DNA from: Marinagarivorans cellulosilyticus
Lineage (GTDB): Bacteria; Pseudomonadota; Gammaproteobacteria; Pseudomonadales; Cellvibrionaceae
NCBI RefSeq assembly: GCF_021655555.1
Contig: NZ_AP023086.1
Location: forward strand, 4,308,685 to 4,372,684
DNA length: 64,000 nucleotides
Direction of reading: 5' to 3'
Below are positions 9,801-18,886 of this stretch, one piece after another. The stretch's first letter is position 1. Every line of letters begins with the position of its first letter. The notes beneath the pieces were generated by a model. It saw only the letters and a program-made list of their open reading frames with translations. It was not told where the DNA came from and did no database searches. The translations under genes were made by a program, and so were the position numbers.

Positions 9801-12800
9801 GACACCACAACATTTCCATTGGCATCGGTGATGTGATCAATTCGAACACCGCTTTCTAGATCAATATCGTAGTCCGTTGCAACTAGGCGAAAACGTTCGC
9901 CTAGATTATTGTCTACCCACTGTGACGTAACGCGACTGAGTTCATCAAACTTACTCTCTGTGGTAATGCCGCGCTTATTAGTTTGGAAAGTAACGTTACC
10001 CGCCAAATCGTAAACATTACGCGTAGTTTGCAGCAGGGAATCAGTGACAAGATCAACTCGATGTAAGTCATCGTAACGGGTAGAGGTGACATTTTCTCTC
10101 CTATCTTTGAGCCAAACGATGTTGCCTACACCGTTATGTTTTTTGAGTGTAACTGTATTCAGTACTTGCCCATCAAAACCTTGTGTTTCAGCGCTAATTA
10201 GTTCCTTAACACGATTCAACTCGTCATAGACAAATTGCGTTTCACGACCCTCAGGCAAAATATAGTGCGTTTGATTACCCACCTTATCAAATCGGTATTC
10301 CGCTATCACTTTGTCCGCGGTATCAAATGCATCGTGAACTTTCTCCTTTTGATCGATAACATCGTATTCGATGTGTGTATGAACTAAGCTCGGACCACTG
10401 GCCGCGCTAGCCCAACTTTTACGGATATCAGTGAGATTATTATTTAAGTCATAGGTATAACGTGTTGTTCGCCCAACGCCATCAACCTCTTGTAAAAGAC
10501 GGCTTTCAGGACCGTACAAATAGGTTTCTAAGCGCCCTTCAGCATCCTGACTGAACACTTTATTACCATATTTTGTAAAGGAAACATTCGTAGTACCGTC
10601 TGGGTCCGTGATTGACGCCAGCTGGTTAACTGAATCATAGGTATACGATGTTTTAAAACTCCAAGGATCGGTTTCAGACTTTACGTTACCATTATCAAAA
10701 TAACGGTACTGCCAGACATGATTATGTGGTTCTGTTTTCGTCACTAGACGGTCAAGATCGTCGTATTCAAACTCCGTAATGTACGACAATGCAGCATTCC
10801 CATCCTCTTTTAAACCTGTGAGCGTGACGTTACCGGATTCATCAAAATGAGTAACTTTTTGCTGTAAAAGAGCATTAACATCGAGCACTTTAAGATTTCG
10901 AGCATCGTAGGAAAAAGTGGTGAGCTTGCCTTCTTCATCTTTAATACTTTTAATATTTCCTACACCATCGTATTCAATATCTCGAAAGTAAGTGTCGCTC
11001 GTACCGTCACTGTGATTCACCCTGGGATGAATGACTTTAACAAGACGCCCAACTTTATCGTAGTGCTCAACCGTTGTTCTTCCTTCAAAATCTGAAATCG
11101 ATTTAACTACCCCCTGATCGCTGACAAATTCATAACTTGTAGTTGCACTATAGCCAGCGCGATTAGAGGTTTTTACTCTCCGATTTAAGCCGTCGTACAC
11201 GAAAGCAGAAGCATTTTTGACGCCTTTCCAATCAGACTCAAAGGTAATATTGCTATTTCCGTCGTATTCAAAGGTTTTTTCCCCTTCGAGGTTGTACTGC
11301 CCATCCAAACTCGCAATGCGGGTAATAGTCTTTACACGATCTCGCGCGTCGTACTCGTAGTCTAATGAGCTGTAGCGTTCATGCACTGTGCCATTTATAT
11401 CAAACGTGTCCCGAGTCGTTACGATGTCTTTATTACCTTTGTCATCGTAACTAGTGGTTTCAGTATTATTTTTTGCATCCGTAACCAGTGTTAACCGATC
11501 GAGCGAATCATATTCAAAGGTTGTTGTATTTTGTTCAGCATCGGTTTCACTTTTTCGTCGCCCTCGCCCGTCATTTTCATACAATGTTGTGATTTCACCT
11601 GGCGCAATAATATTTTCGAGCGCTCCATACTGATCATAATTAAAGCGCGTGGTATTGGAACGACCATCAGTTGTTTTTGTTGTGGAAAGCCGCAAGCCTT
11701 TAAGACCATGCTGTGCACCATAGGTATGGCTCACCACAACGTCTTTAAATTGCCCTTCCACTAACGCGGCTTTGACTGTTTGACTTAATAGGTTTCCATT
11801 TGCGTTATCAATGTCATAGTCAGTCTCATTACCATTTTGGTCCTTCCGGTAAGTCAGTAAGCTAAATTGAGGATGCCAAACTTGTGTAAGCTCACCGACG
11901 GGACTGGTCTCTTTAGTGACATTACCGTTGGCGTCATATTCGTAATTCCATACACTGCCAATAGAAAGGTCGCGTTTTTCGATTAAGTGGTTTTCAGCAC
12001 CACCAAAATCAATACTCCAGTCAAACTCGGTAATTTTGCCTTCTGGCTCCTCAACACGAATGGGGTTACCAAAATTATTCAATTTATAGATTGTAGCTTC
12101 ACCATTTAAATCAACCACTTCGCGAACACCGTCTTCACTTGTCGGGTAGTTGATTGAGGCGCTATTTTTTGTACACTGCTCAGACTGTGTATCGGTAGGG
12201 TAACAAACCTTACTAACAAAGTCGGTAATAGCAACGCCCGGAGCGAAAGACAAAACGGAAACAGGCAGGTTATCGTGGTATTGATAAGCCGTTTTATGCT
12301 GATTAGCGTCAATTGTCGCTGCTAAGTTAGGCTGACTATCGCCTAGTTTCGTTTCGTACTCATAAGTTTCAACAAAATCATCTCGCGTAAAACTACGCAA
12401 CATTCCAACAACATCAAAAGCATTTGCTTTTACGCTATCCTCCGCCGTTTTACTGGAATAATAGTCAAAACTTAAACGAATATTTTCAGCACTTACACTA
12501 CCAACGTTTGCATCAACCGCCTTCAGTCGAACCAAACCATTCTCACCCTTCTGATAACTGAAATCTAAATAGCGTCCCGCAGAGTCGGTAACCCTTGTTA
12601 ACAAATGGTGAGAACTAGTAACCTCAAAACTTGAGCCCTCAATTACCTCTGTAACTGCAATAAAGTCATAATCATAGTTCAGTGCGTTGCCATTTCGATC
12701 TACAGCTCGCAGTAAAGGATATTGATTCGAACTATTACGTTGAGTTTCAAACTCATAGCGCGTCCCATCCTTAGAGGTATAAACAAACCCTGTAGATACA

Positions 12801-15800
12801 CTCCCGGTAAGCTGACCAAAATTACCACGCTGACCTTGCCAAACATTCGTGCCTGGCACCTTTTCAAACACCCCGGCATTACTAATTGCGATCTGCGATG
12901 GCGAAAAGCTCAGACCTCCAGGCTGAATATTCATATATTCATCGGTTGTCATTAATTTGGGGCCGGCAATGCCACGAGTAGCTCCAACCCAGCCAGGCAA
13001 ATTATTGCCGTATAAAGGGGAACCATCTGACCAAGACAATACTTTTAGGTAGACATCGTGATTGTGAGACCAGCCTTTCCCTAAGATATTATTTTCATTC
13101 TCAACGTGAATATTATTGGTGTAACTACGAATAAACTCGAGTTGTGGGCCGGAACCTTTTAACGCAAGATCTTCTCTTCTAAGAGTTAGGCTACCGCTAT
13201 GTATTAAAGTGTCATGTTGTATGACTTGCCCTAGCATTTCGCCCGCTATAGTTGTCGTTAGCTCGCCCCGATAGGTAACAGTGGATACTTTTCCAGAATT
13301 GATTCCGACTGACTTTACAACAATGTACATATCAGTTTTATCAACAATAGGGGTTATGCGGCTCTCTACATCTGAATAAAGTAATGCAAATGTTTTTGTG
13401 CCCGGTAAAACATTCGACTCATCAAACAATACCGCTACTGTATTCTTATTATGATCTTGTAATTCAACAGAAAGTGAAGATGATTCCTGTAAAGGTATGT
13501 GAAAAGGGTGAAAGCTCCCTACAGTTTTGAATTCTAATCCACCACCATTAATTTCGGTTCCTTTTGGCTGAGCCAATGACACGATTTTACTCAAGGAAAA
13601 ATCACTTACCCACTCCGAGTCCGCAGACTCTTCAATAGTCCACAACGAGGTTTCCGGGCTATCACTAAAGGTGTAACGCTCTTCTTTAAATATTGACTCT
13701 ACTTCGCCATCAAACTTAACGATGTCCGCAGTCATAACAATGGTATTCAACCCTTCATGTAAGTCTGACCCTTTAGGTTGGTAAGTTAAGCTCAGCTGAC
13801 CAAAACCTCCAGCCAGCAGAGCTTCCGTACTTGGCCACTCTGCCAACTCAACGCCATCAAGGTATAATTTCATGAAATGGGGATAGGTATTAAGTGGCGG
13901 AAACACATCCGAGGCGCCACTAAAAACAGTCACATTATTGTTTAGCACTATATTAAACGTAGACCAATCAATACCGCTGGCTTGCTCAGCCGTTAAAGAG
14001 ACAGACATAACAATGGGCAATGCTGTAATGCTCAATGTTGAAAAGTCGAAATCCTCGGTCGGATACTCAATAGGTTCGCCGATGTTTTCGCCATCATCCG
14101 TTTTATGCTGCACCACTATTCGATCTAAAATTTGCGCGACAACGTCCAGCGGCCCTGCGACTTCCCCCAACGTAACATCTGCCGACACAATGCCAGCAGA
14201 GTCAGTAACGAGTTCAACCTCACTCTGACCATTTACCTTGGACGTCAAGTACCCCGTATCATCATTAAATCCATCTTCACGCCGAACGAAAAGCTTTACT
14301 TTAACCCCCTCCATGGACTTAACCCGTAGATATGTAAAATCGTTATCGGACCAATCACCACCGCTATCTTCGCCATCATTAATATCTCGGCGCTGAAATC
14401 GCTTTAGTCGCATTGAGACATCAGTATCTAAATCTCGAGTGATGTAACCTTCGGCAAGGTTTCCAGATTGCGTTAGCATTACTGGCCCCATGTTGACCTC
14501 CGCTATATATTCAACACTCCCAACAGATCCAGCATTTAAGGTGAATGTATAAGGAGCTGCTAAATGCGGCCCGTCTTTAGAATTAAACTCATTAATAGTG
14601 GGGATTAAATTGCTACCATCTTCAGTGGTAGTCGCAACAGCGCCTACCCAAATACCCTCACTATTCGTTTTATAGTCATCAAATAATTTACCCTTATAAA
14701 GCCCTGGAGTAATCTTTAAAAACTGATGTTGCGGTTCGATTTCAACACCCGCTACGGGGTTGTCAAACTCGTCCGTTACTTTTATTTTTACTGCATCCAA
14801 GGCCACAACCTGTATAGTCAGAAGCAAACTATTCGACTTTAAGCTTTCGATATTTGCAGGAGGACCAGCTTTAGGTTTGACTCCGAATAAAAGAGGCGTA
14901 GGTGTATTAGGGATAGCTGCCGCCACTACCTGAGGAATGACAATATTAGTTAAACCAGACAATTCTGAAACAAATAGCTTTTCACCGAGTGAATGTATAA
15001 CCTCAACCTCACCAGACCCATCTGATTTCGATATCCGACTACGATTAGATTTTTCACTATCAATAAATCCAGCACCTGAAACCACCTTCCAATGCACAAG
15101 AACATTGGGAATGGGCAGTCCATTACTGTCAAAAAAGCCAATGCGATAAGGATGCGGCAATGTAGAACCAACCACGCACCCCTCACCGCCACAATCTTCA
15201 AACTGTTTAGAGACCACAACGTTATCTATCGGCCTATCGATAGTCGATGCCATCATTGTAACGGGGGCCATGCCTGGAACAGTTACAATAATGTCATAAA
15301 CCCCTTCAGCTGATGGAGCTATCGCTTCAACAGTGGCAACACCATATAAGTTTGTTACCACAACGGCCGTACCAGCATTAGCCAAAGAAAAGCCATTTGA
15401 TACTGACAATTCAGCATTTTGCGCGGTAAAGGTTACAGGCACACCCGCTAACGGTTGACCTGAAGAACCAGTCACATAAATTTCAATAGGCTTGGGCAAC
15501 GTCGTACCTGCCGGTATCGATTGGGCATCCCCACCCAAAACCGAAATGGTAGGCACAGTAGACCCTGTCCCAACATCCACACCGACACCATAATCAGCAC
15601 CGCCAGACGTGCTAGTTATCACAATCGAATACCTACCCGTTTCAGGCAAACGAAAATTCTTTATTCCTGCGACACCTTCTTGAGCATTATTAAAACTAGA
15701 CCGCAGAATTGCACCACTCGGTCCCTCAATAGCAACCAGTAAATCAGCCGATTCACCATAAACACGTGAATTGATAGATACGATTGCATTTTCCTTTCCT

Positions 15801-17809
15801 ATAAAAGAATAGCGATCTTGCTCCGCAGCATCTTGTAGCGTACCCCGAATCTCCTGCCCATTTACGATAAGATTATTTTTGCCAATTTCCTCTGTAATTT
15901 CTTGATTAACCACCGACACTTGCAGAGAATTACTTCTTTTCCCGTTAGTTACCACGTAAACCTCGCTATCACCAACAGCATTCGGCACCACAACAGCCAT
16001 TTGTGTAGGGGATACAAATACAATTCGAGCATTAGCGCCATTAACAACAACGATATTATTAAGAATATTTTCATCAAACCCATCACCAGCGATAAGCATT
16101 AGGTCCCCAGGAATAACAACACCGGGACTAACGGCCTGGATTGAAGGAGGAAATATAGTCTTGTCTCCATTTACAGAAACAGAATTAATATCCGAAAGCA
16201 TCTCTACTAAATAAGCTTGGCCATTGACTATATGAAAATCGTCACCCGAAGGGTTTCCCTCAACATACTCCACCAGCTGATAGTCATTATTTGAACCGGG
16301 TACATGGCGTCGGATTGACTTAACATCTCGTTCACCCCCAATCGCGTGCAAAAGCTCATACCCGCTAAAGCTTGAAGAAGGACAAGAGACGCCAATAATA
16401 TTTAAACCTTTTTTCAAATCAATATTCTTACAGTCAGGTACTCCAAGAAATGTGACGACCTTTTGCTTCTCAGCAAATACGACATAGCCAACTCCGTGAG
16501 AAATCGGAAAATCTTCACCACTTGGAACACCGTTATAGTAGCTCGTGCGCTCAAACAAATTGCTCAACGGATTAAGCCGTTCAATAGAATTTATCTCAAG
16601 CGAATCACCTAAAAAGGTAATAAGCTCAAATGACGTTAAACCTTCAGGGACACTCACGGGGTAAGAAAAATAATTTTTACCTGGGTTCAAAACAACAGTT
16701 ACACCACTGACATTTAACGCATTTGTTATAAAATCAATATTGGCCACTTCACTTCCAGCAACCACACTAATAGGCAATGCAGCCTGTGCATTAGCCTCCA
16801 CGTTACTTTCATTTGCATCAAACAGTTCTTCAGGAAAATTTATATCTGGAGTCTTAGCAATTAGCGCATTTATCCTAGCAGGGTCCGCTGCAATTGGGTC
16901 GCCATCCAACGGTTCTATACCCACATAATAAGTACCCGGTGGTACAGGTAGCTGGTAACGTCCTTTGCTATCAGTATAAGCACCTATGATTTTCTCGCCT
17001 GTTTCAGTTTTCACCGCATAAACATGAGCCCCCAAAATAGGATGATTATCTCGCCCATCGGTGACGATACCTTTCACAAAACCAAAGGCCAAAGAAAACT
17101 GAGGCTCTTCAGGGTAGAAGAAAGAGCTGTACGCGACATCATCAATCGACAGTGTACGGGCTGCATCAATATCATGTTTCAGAAAAGGATACATCACAGA
17201 CGTTTCGATTAACGAATGAGTAAGGCCAAGGTGGTGCCCTGCCTCGTGTAACGCAATAGCTTGAAGATCAGACGTAGCCGAAGCACCTGAAACCGCATAT
17301 CGTAGGCTGGAATTAAACACCATATCCGCGTCGAAAATTGTACCGGCCTCAAACTTTCCGTTTGGGACATCAGCAACCCCATCTCCATTCAAGTCATTAT
17401 TTGAGTCATCAAACATCATCTCTTGAGGGAAAGAAAAACTAAAGGAATATGCCAGTACTCCCGGAGAAAATTCAACATCCGGGTCGGTAAACGTCACTAT
17501 ATTATAACCATCGATACCTGACCGCCTTCGATCGATCTCGCCTTTATACTCAAAGCTTACTTGGGCTGTATCGACCTCTTCCCAAGTAGCGAAAGCTTTT
17601 TCAAGTTCCTCAACGAGAATTTCATTGGCAATGCCTGACCTTGGGTATCCAGCATCACTCAAATACCATTCTAGGGGTAGCATTCTCGCATCCCACAGCC
17701 TATTAGTATGTGAGCCTAAATTCCCACCAGCAATAGCATCAAAACTCAAAAAACCGATAATACAATGAAGCAAACAAAAGCCTCTAAAACCGAAAAACTT
17801 CACGATCAC
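6860..17809 (-). CDS. Giant RHS polymorphic toxin with N-terminal matrixin-like metalloprotease
   Basis: A 3649-residue exported protein. Layout by approximate residue: hydrophobic signal-like segment 10-27; matrixin-like zinc protease 30-235 with HEAGHHLGLTHS at 188-199 (three zinc histidines and glutamate E189); carboxypeptidase-regulatory-like fold 243-305; a tandem module 372-545 shared with the 5168-aa protein; TIG/IPT domain 553-633; bacterial pre-peptidase-like domain 646-760; several Ig-like/invasin-like domains to ~1500; DUF6531-type entry (~1520-1575); RHS/YD repeats to ~3260; RHS core ending in LYWDPDGY near 3333; and a variable ~315-residue tip. The tip has a hydrophobic segment, then HVAGRIPDKDRSQFISTT, which looks like the HV-x-FISTT region of ADP-ribosyltransferase toxins (tentative). 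It starts with GTG at 17809, overlapping the upstream stop (GTGA). It is probably secreted by Sec and a second route; the RHS shell would encapsulate the tip. Confidence 0.9.
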   Translation of the reverse strand: MIVKFFGFRGFCLLHCIIGFLSFDAIAGGNLGSHTNRLWDARMLPLEWYLSDAGYPRSGIANEILVEELEKAFATWEEVDTAQVSFEYKGEIDRRRSGIDGYNIVTFTDPDVEFSPGVLAYSFSFSFPQEMMFDDSNNDLNGDGVADVPNGKFEAGTIFDADMVFNSSLRYAVSGASATSDLQAIALHEAGHHLGLTHSLIETSVMYPFLKHDIDAARTLSIDDVAYSSFFYPEEPQFSLAFGFVKGIVTDGRDNHPILGAHVYAVKTETGEKIIGAYTDSKGRYQLPVPPGTYYVGIEPLDGDPIAADPARINALIAKTPDINFPEELFDANESNVEANAQAALPISVVAGSEVANIDFITNALNVSGVTVVLNPGKNYFSYPVSVPEGLTSFELITFLGDSLEINSIERLNPLSNLFERTSYYNGVPSGEDFPISHGVGYVVFAEKQKVVTFLGVPDCKNIDLKKGLNIIGVSCPSSSFSGYELLHAIGGERDVKSIRRHVPGSNNDYQLVEYVEGNPSGDDFHIVNGQAYLVEMLSDINSVSVNGDKTIFPPSIQAVSPGVVIPGDLMLIAGDGFDENILNNIVVVNGANARIVFVSPTQMAVVVPNAVGDSEVYVVTNGKRSNSLQVSVVNQEITEEIGKNNLIVNGQEIRGTLQDAAEQDRYSFIGKENAIVSINSRVYGESADLLVAIEGPSGAILRSSFNNAQEGVAGIKNFRLPETGRYSIVITSTSGGADYGVGVDVGTGSTVPTISVLGGDAQSIPAGTTLPKPIEIYVTGSSGQPLAGVPVTFTAQNAELSVSNGFSLANAGTAVVVTNLYGVATVEAIAPSAEGVYDIIVTVPGMAPVTMMASTIDRPIDNVVVSKQFEDCGGEGCVVGSTLPHPYRIGFFDSNGLPIPNVLVHWKVVSGAGFIDSEKSNRSRISKSDGSGEVEVIHSLGEKLFVSELSGLTNIVIPQVVAAAIPNTPTPLLFGVKPKAGPPANIESLKSNSLLLTIQVVALDAVKIKVTDEFDNPVAGVEIEPQHQFLKITPGLYKGKLFDDYKTNSEGIWVGAVATTTEDGSNLIPTINEFNSKDGPHLAAPYTFTLNAGSVGSVEYIAEVNMGPVMLTQSGNLAEGYITRDLDTDVSMRLKRFQRRDINDGEDSGGDWSDNDFTYLRVKSMEGVKVKLFVRREDGFNDDTGYLTSKVNGQSEVELVTDSAGIVSADVTLGEVAGPLDVVAQILDRIVVQHKTDDGENIGEPIEYPTEDFDFSTLSITALPIVMSVSLTAEQASGIDWSTFNIVLNNNVTVFSGASDVFPPLNTYPHFMKLYLDGVELAEWPSTEALLAGGFGQLSLTYQPKGSDLHEGLNTIVMTADIVKFDGEVESIFKEERYTFSDSPETSLWTIEESADSEWVSDFSLSKIVSLAQPKGTEINGGGLEFKTVGSFHPFHIPLQESSSLSVELQDHNKNTVAVLFDESNVLPGTKTFALLYSDVESRITPIVDKTDMYIVVKSVGINSGKVSTVTYRGELTTTIAGEMLGQVIQHDTLIHSGSLTLRREDLALKGSGPQLEFIRSYTNNIHVENENNILGKGWSHNHDVYLKVLSWSDGSPLYGNNLPGWVGATRGIAGPKLMTTDEYMNIQPGGLSFSPSQIAISNAGVFEKVPGTNVWQGQRGNFGQLTGSVSTGFVYTSKDGTRYEFETQRNSSNQYPLLRAVDRNGNALNYDYDFIAVTEVIEGSSFEVTSSHHLLTRVTDSAGRYLDFSYQKGENGLVRLKAVDANVGSVSAENIRLSFDYYSSKTAEDSVKANAFDVVGMLRSFTRDDFVETYEYETKLGDSQPNLAATIDANQHKTAYQYHDNLPVSVLSFAPGVAITDFVSKVCYPTDTQSEQCTKNSASINYPTSEDGVREVVDLNGEATIYKLNNFGNPIRVEEPEGKITEFDWSIDFGGAENHLIEKRDLSIGSVWNYEYDANGNVTKETSPVGELTQVWHPQFSLLTYRKDQNGNETDYDIDNANGNLLSQTVKAALVEGQFKDVVVSHTYGAQHGLKGLRLSTTKTTDGRSNTTRFNYDQYGALENIIAPGEITTLYENDGRGRRKSETDAEQNTTTFEYDSLDRLTLVTDAKNNTETTSYDDKGNKDIVTTRDTFDINGTVHERYSSLDYEYDARDRVKTITRIASLDGQYNLEGEKTFEYDGNSNITFESDWKGVKNASAFVYDGLNRRVKTSNRAGYSATTSYEFVSDQGVVKSISDFEGRTTVEHYDKVGRLVKVIHPRVNHSDGTSDTYFRDIEYDGVGNIKSIKDEEGKLTTFSYDARNLKVLDVNALLQQKVTHFDESGNVTLTGLKEDGNAALSYITEFEYDDLDRLVTKTEPHNHVWQYRYFDNGNVKSETDPWSFKTSYTYDSVNQLASITDPDGTTNVSFTKYGNKVFSQDAEGRLETYLYGPESRLLQEVDGVGRTTRYTYDLNNNLTDIRKSWASAASGPSLVHTHIEYDVIDQKEKVHDAFDTADKVIAEYRFDKVGNQTHYILPEGRETQFVYDELNRVKELISAETQGFDGQVLNTVTLKKHNGVGNIVWLKDRRENVTSTRYDDLHRVDLVTDSLLQTTRNVYDLAGNVTFQTNKRGITTESKFDELSRVTSQWVDNNLGERFRLVATDYDIDLESGVRIDHITDANGNVVVSQSDFRGNVLSITLPADNTAEFTQGTVHNLYDRSGLLKQTTDAADKVVSHTYHGDGTRASSTVNGSETTFFDYDVFGNVAVTTQPKRNIRTHSYNARNLLVKSMDDSGNVTRFEYDTSGNLTHQFTPAANDEGTEGHVEYVYDALNRKRQHIQHKAANDAVNPGATGNLVSLFGYDAEGNLTHTTDAKGQLFVTSFDVLGRPELQSFPAESDITTIASTFDANNNLDIVTETKAGGQIEVTDHDYDLLDRLEQRSQRGHIVSYGYDNNGNRTSVSAPGGSTVYTFDSRNRLHTTVANDLTSTYHYLQNGWLDRVEQGNGTQATYDYDDAGRTLQIVNLTADSTPAVLSQFDYTFDANGNRETETVVQNGFAGNSTRTTTYSYDNLDRLTGYVHNQGANTESHSFTHYPSYDRKTETVVVDGDTQKDRAFTYDETHWLTSITDTAPANSGVINYQYDNNGNTLRKTDGTGQGPASTVMAYNNRNQLLSVAAGAEGSEQTKGNYDYNYAGMRIRHIGSDRGDIEYIYDDKAIIDEVVNNTSTSVAHYRYGDRLLSLQSGEGEQFYHYSNLGTTANLSDAAGSNQVAYEVDPFGAITRQEGESVNRQVFTGHEHDEETGLIYMKARFYDPDVGRFLSQDTYLGEGTEAPSLHRYLYAYGNPNLYWDPDGYSSVMIDHQADFRAMRPDWANQPKHQAIEAAGDKGYIIGAMLLLSGGMIGVEGAVIVGAVRSYGLGSLMHAGANTAALNLTAEAGLLASGAASGRIDLTPSIPKPKTEAPHITVEQPNITSGAPGVPHNSADDSVVKNAQGYVIPDSVVRRDNNFHDKTFTDEKGRIRSKAYIDEANDLRAVDKDGNITAQEHVAGRIPDKDRSQFISTTDERAIDSAVVFGGETMRIDTKRLQQDINAGKIDAQIKPLQQIHDEINGNIRQLEQRMESEIDPMVLMGLSDELYYSRKNLSDSAKNTECLISPCIPSQYYEMVK
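16175..16696 (-). other. Module shared with the 5168-aa giant (RHS copy)
   Basis: Residues ~372-545 of the RHS giant hold two half-repeats, each with a Y-x-V or GLN-x-IGV strand, an FELI or YELL helix, a repeated SI-x-R motif, and a closing [P/S]SG-x-DF then GY-x-V. The first half begins LNPGKNYFSYPVSV and the second KKGLNIIGVSC. The 5168-aa protein carries LFAGKNLIHYPVFV and NTGLNNIGVSY in the same order. I do not know a domain name for it. Confidence 0.6.
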
Positions 17810-18228
17810 AATCCTTTTTGAATGGTTTTTTTAAGAATATCAATGCTATCAATTCGATCTTGAATACCCGCTGGTTCCGAATTTAATTTTTCTTGCGCCT
17901 GACTGAAAATAAACACCGCAGATTTATTTAACGATGCACTATCGCTTAACGATGTCGAAAACCTCATAACGGTTGTATCTTCAGGGTTTGGCAATACCTC
18001 TTCGACAATTACCGCACTGTCATTAAGCTCAGTAACATTGGCCTTATCCTGTTCTAGTTTAAGCAAAAAATTTTGGTAGGCTGGGTCATCTACCATAAGA
18101 GAAACGGAACCTTCTTGGCGCCCCGCCTCATCAGCAATAAGAGCTCCCTCCAAGCAAAACCCGCAAACAATACAGCCAACCAAGCTTCTTCCGAAAAACT
18201 TAAAACCTTTAACGCACATTACCATCAA
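17806..18228 (-). CDS. Small exported protein upstream of the RHS giant
   Basis: A 140-residue protein with an N-terminal hydrophobic segment (residues ~10-32, ending near a GALIADEA site) and a polar remainder. I do not recognise a family. It has several acidic stretches and a serine-rich STSLSDSASLNKS segment. Its TGA stop overlaps the GTG start of the RHS giant by 3 bases (GTGA), so the two are translationally coupled. It could be a secretion partner, periplasmic chaperone or lipoprotein-like accessory for the giant, but nothing in the sequence decides this. The start could also be the second methionine. Confidence 0.6.
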   Translation of the reverse strand: MMVMCVKGFKFFGRSLVGCIVCGFCLEGALIADEAGRQEGSVSLMVDDPAYQNFLLKLEQDKANVTELNDSAVIVEEVLPNPEDTTVMRFSTSLSDSASLNKSAVFIFSQAQEKLNSEPAGIQDRIDSIDILKKTIQKGL

Positions 18229-18266
18229 CCTTCAATAATCGCCCATTGAGCAAGAAAAAAACCGAA

Positions 18267-18872
18267 TCATTTCAATACAGATTTTATACTGTGGATGAAC
18301 TCTTCAAGCTTCATATACCTCACTGCAACAGTGACCTCTTCGCTTTCGAAACCAGAAAATGGTGAGAACAGCAAGTCCACCTCCTCTCTCCCAGAGCTTG
18401 TTGTTAAGTACTTCTTCCCAACGGGTATGACTTTAACTCCAGTTTTATCGTCACTATCAATACCAAAAGCTCCCTGCCTTAAACCTATGATTTGCCGATG
18501 CCCTTTGGGGCTTAACTTAGTAAAAAGCACAAATTCTTCTCCGACAGAATAGCTCCCGCCACCTTGAACCTCCATTTTTATTGGCACGTTCATCAGAGGA
18601 TGTATAGCGGTTCCACCCAATGAAGTAATTAAGAGCTTATCTCCTGAAGCACCTTTAATTTTTTCAGAAACAGCAAAGCTGTAATCTGTATAGATTTTAT
18701 CGCCAACCCAGTACGAACTAACCTCATCACAACGAGCCACACTTATATCGTCAGCAATATTTGCTAGCTGCTTCAACTCGAAAGTTTCTACCGAGGCGCC
18801 GAACGCCAATGAGAAACCAATGGAATTTAAAATGGCAAATAGAAATAGTTGCCCCATCAATAAACGTTTCAT
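18267..18872 (-). CDS. Hypothetical exported protein, matrixin-associated
   Basis: A 201-residue protein with a clear signal peptide (MKRLLMGQLFLFAILNSIGF, cleavage probable after SLAFGA). The mature part is a single domain beginning VETFELKQLANIADDISVARC, with IYTDYSFAVSEKIKG and GEEFVLFTKLSPKGHRQIIG. From memory, proteins of this pattern often lie beside matrixin-type protease genes in gammaproteobacteria, but I cannot name a family. It lies 38 bp upstream of the 140-aa gene and 14 bp downstream of the 322-aa gene, so it is probably part of one operon. A periplasmic or surface accessory role for the RHS metalloprotease protein is the natural guess. Confidence 0.65.
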   Translation of the reverse strand: MKRLLMGQLFLFAILNSIGFSLAFGASVETFELKQLANIADDISVARCDEVSSYWVGDKIYTDYSFAVSEKIKGASGDKLLITSLGGTAIHPLMNVPIKMEVQGGGSYSVGEEFVLFTKLSPKGHRQIIGLRQGAFGIDSDDKTGVKVIPVGKKYLTTSSGREEVDLLFSPFSGFESEEVTVAVRYMKLEEFIHSIKSVLK

Positions 18873-18886
18873 TTCTTTACCCTTTT

